A stretch of DNA of 5,953 nucleotides, taken from positions 1-5,953 of the forward strand of contig SKNC01000055.1 of NCBI GenBank assembly GCA_007120745.1, written 5' to 3'. Below the pieces are notes generated by a model. The model did no database searches, had not been told where the DNA came from, and worked only from the letters and a program-made list of their open reading frames with translations. Numbering within the stretch: the first letter of the stretch is position 1; every line of letters starts with the position of its first letter. The stretch is from Bacillota bacterium. GTDB lineage: Bacteria; Bacillota; Dethiobacteria; SKNC01. This document shows positions 5,911 to 5,953 of the stretch, piece by piece. The translations under genes and the position numbers were made by a program.

Positions 5911-5948
5911 AAAAAAAAAGGTAAGCTTTTCATTTTTTTAGCTTACCT
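5911..5948 (-). terminator. Rho-independent terminator of an upstream minus-strand gene
   Basis: Read on the minus strand, AGGTAAGCT (5948-5940) pairs perfectly with AGCTTACCT (5927-5919) as a 9-bp stem around a 12-base A-rich loop. The last pair uses the first T of a run of nine T (5919-5911). This is the classic intrinsic terminator form and works only in the minus direction. It implies that a co-oriented gene ends just beyond the right edge of the window and that plsX begins its own transcription unit. Confidence 0.8.
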
Positions 5949-5953
5949 CGCAC

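Noticed and set aside
1..5953. CRISPR arrays, insertion sequences, tRNA or rRNA genes, phage or defence genes
   Set aside because: No direct repeats with spacers, transposase frames, terminal inverted repeats or RNA gene signatures were seen. Nearly all of the window is accounted for by the seven FASII genes and a short control region.

Overview
The window is a type II fatty acid synthesis (FASII) operon. All seven genes lie on the minus strand, so transcription runs from the right edge to the left edge. The order of transcription is plsX, fabH, fabK, fabD, fabG, acpP, fabF. The last gene, fabF, is cut by the left edge of the window. Every gene was recognised from conserved catalytic motifs, and all six complete genes have normal lengths and intact active sites.

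The likely source is a Gram-positive anaerobe of the Firmicutes, class Clostridia. The reasons are the gene order, the FMN-dependent enoyl reductase FabK in place of FabI, the strong purine-rich ribosome binding sites, two probable TTG starts and the moderate GC content. The genus cannot be named from this sequence.

Layout from right to left: 5767-5953 is a compact control region. It holds a strong minus-strand terminator for a gene outside the window (5911-5948), a second weaker hairpin (5882-5906), a candidate sigma-A-type promoter (5846-5874) with an overlapping FapR-like operator candidate (5837-5853), and a leader of about 70 bases containing a very short reading frame that runs into plsX. 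plsX (5766-4759) is followed after 17 bases by fabH (4741-3752). A 62-base gap leads to fabK (3689-2724). fabK, fabD (2724-1777) and fabG (1784-1053) overlap one another. acpP (1013-783) follows after 39 bases, then a 78-base AT-rich gap and fabF (704 to beyond position 1). No minus-strand terminator was seen between any of the genes.

How the genes work together: FabD loads malonate onto the acyl carrier protein (AcpP). FabH condenses acetyl-CoA with malonyl-ACP to start a chain. FabG reduces the 3-keto group, FabK reduces the enoyl group, and FabF carries out later condensations. PlsX converts finished acyl-ACP to acyl phosphate, which feeds phospholipid synthesis. The 3-hydroxyacyl-ACP dehydratase (FabZ) and acetyl-CoA carboxylase are not in the window and must be encoded elsewhere.

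No undescribed biological system was found. The points worth a second look are the promoter/operator arrangement before plsX, the non-ATG starts of fabH and fabF, and the short frame overlapping the plsX start.
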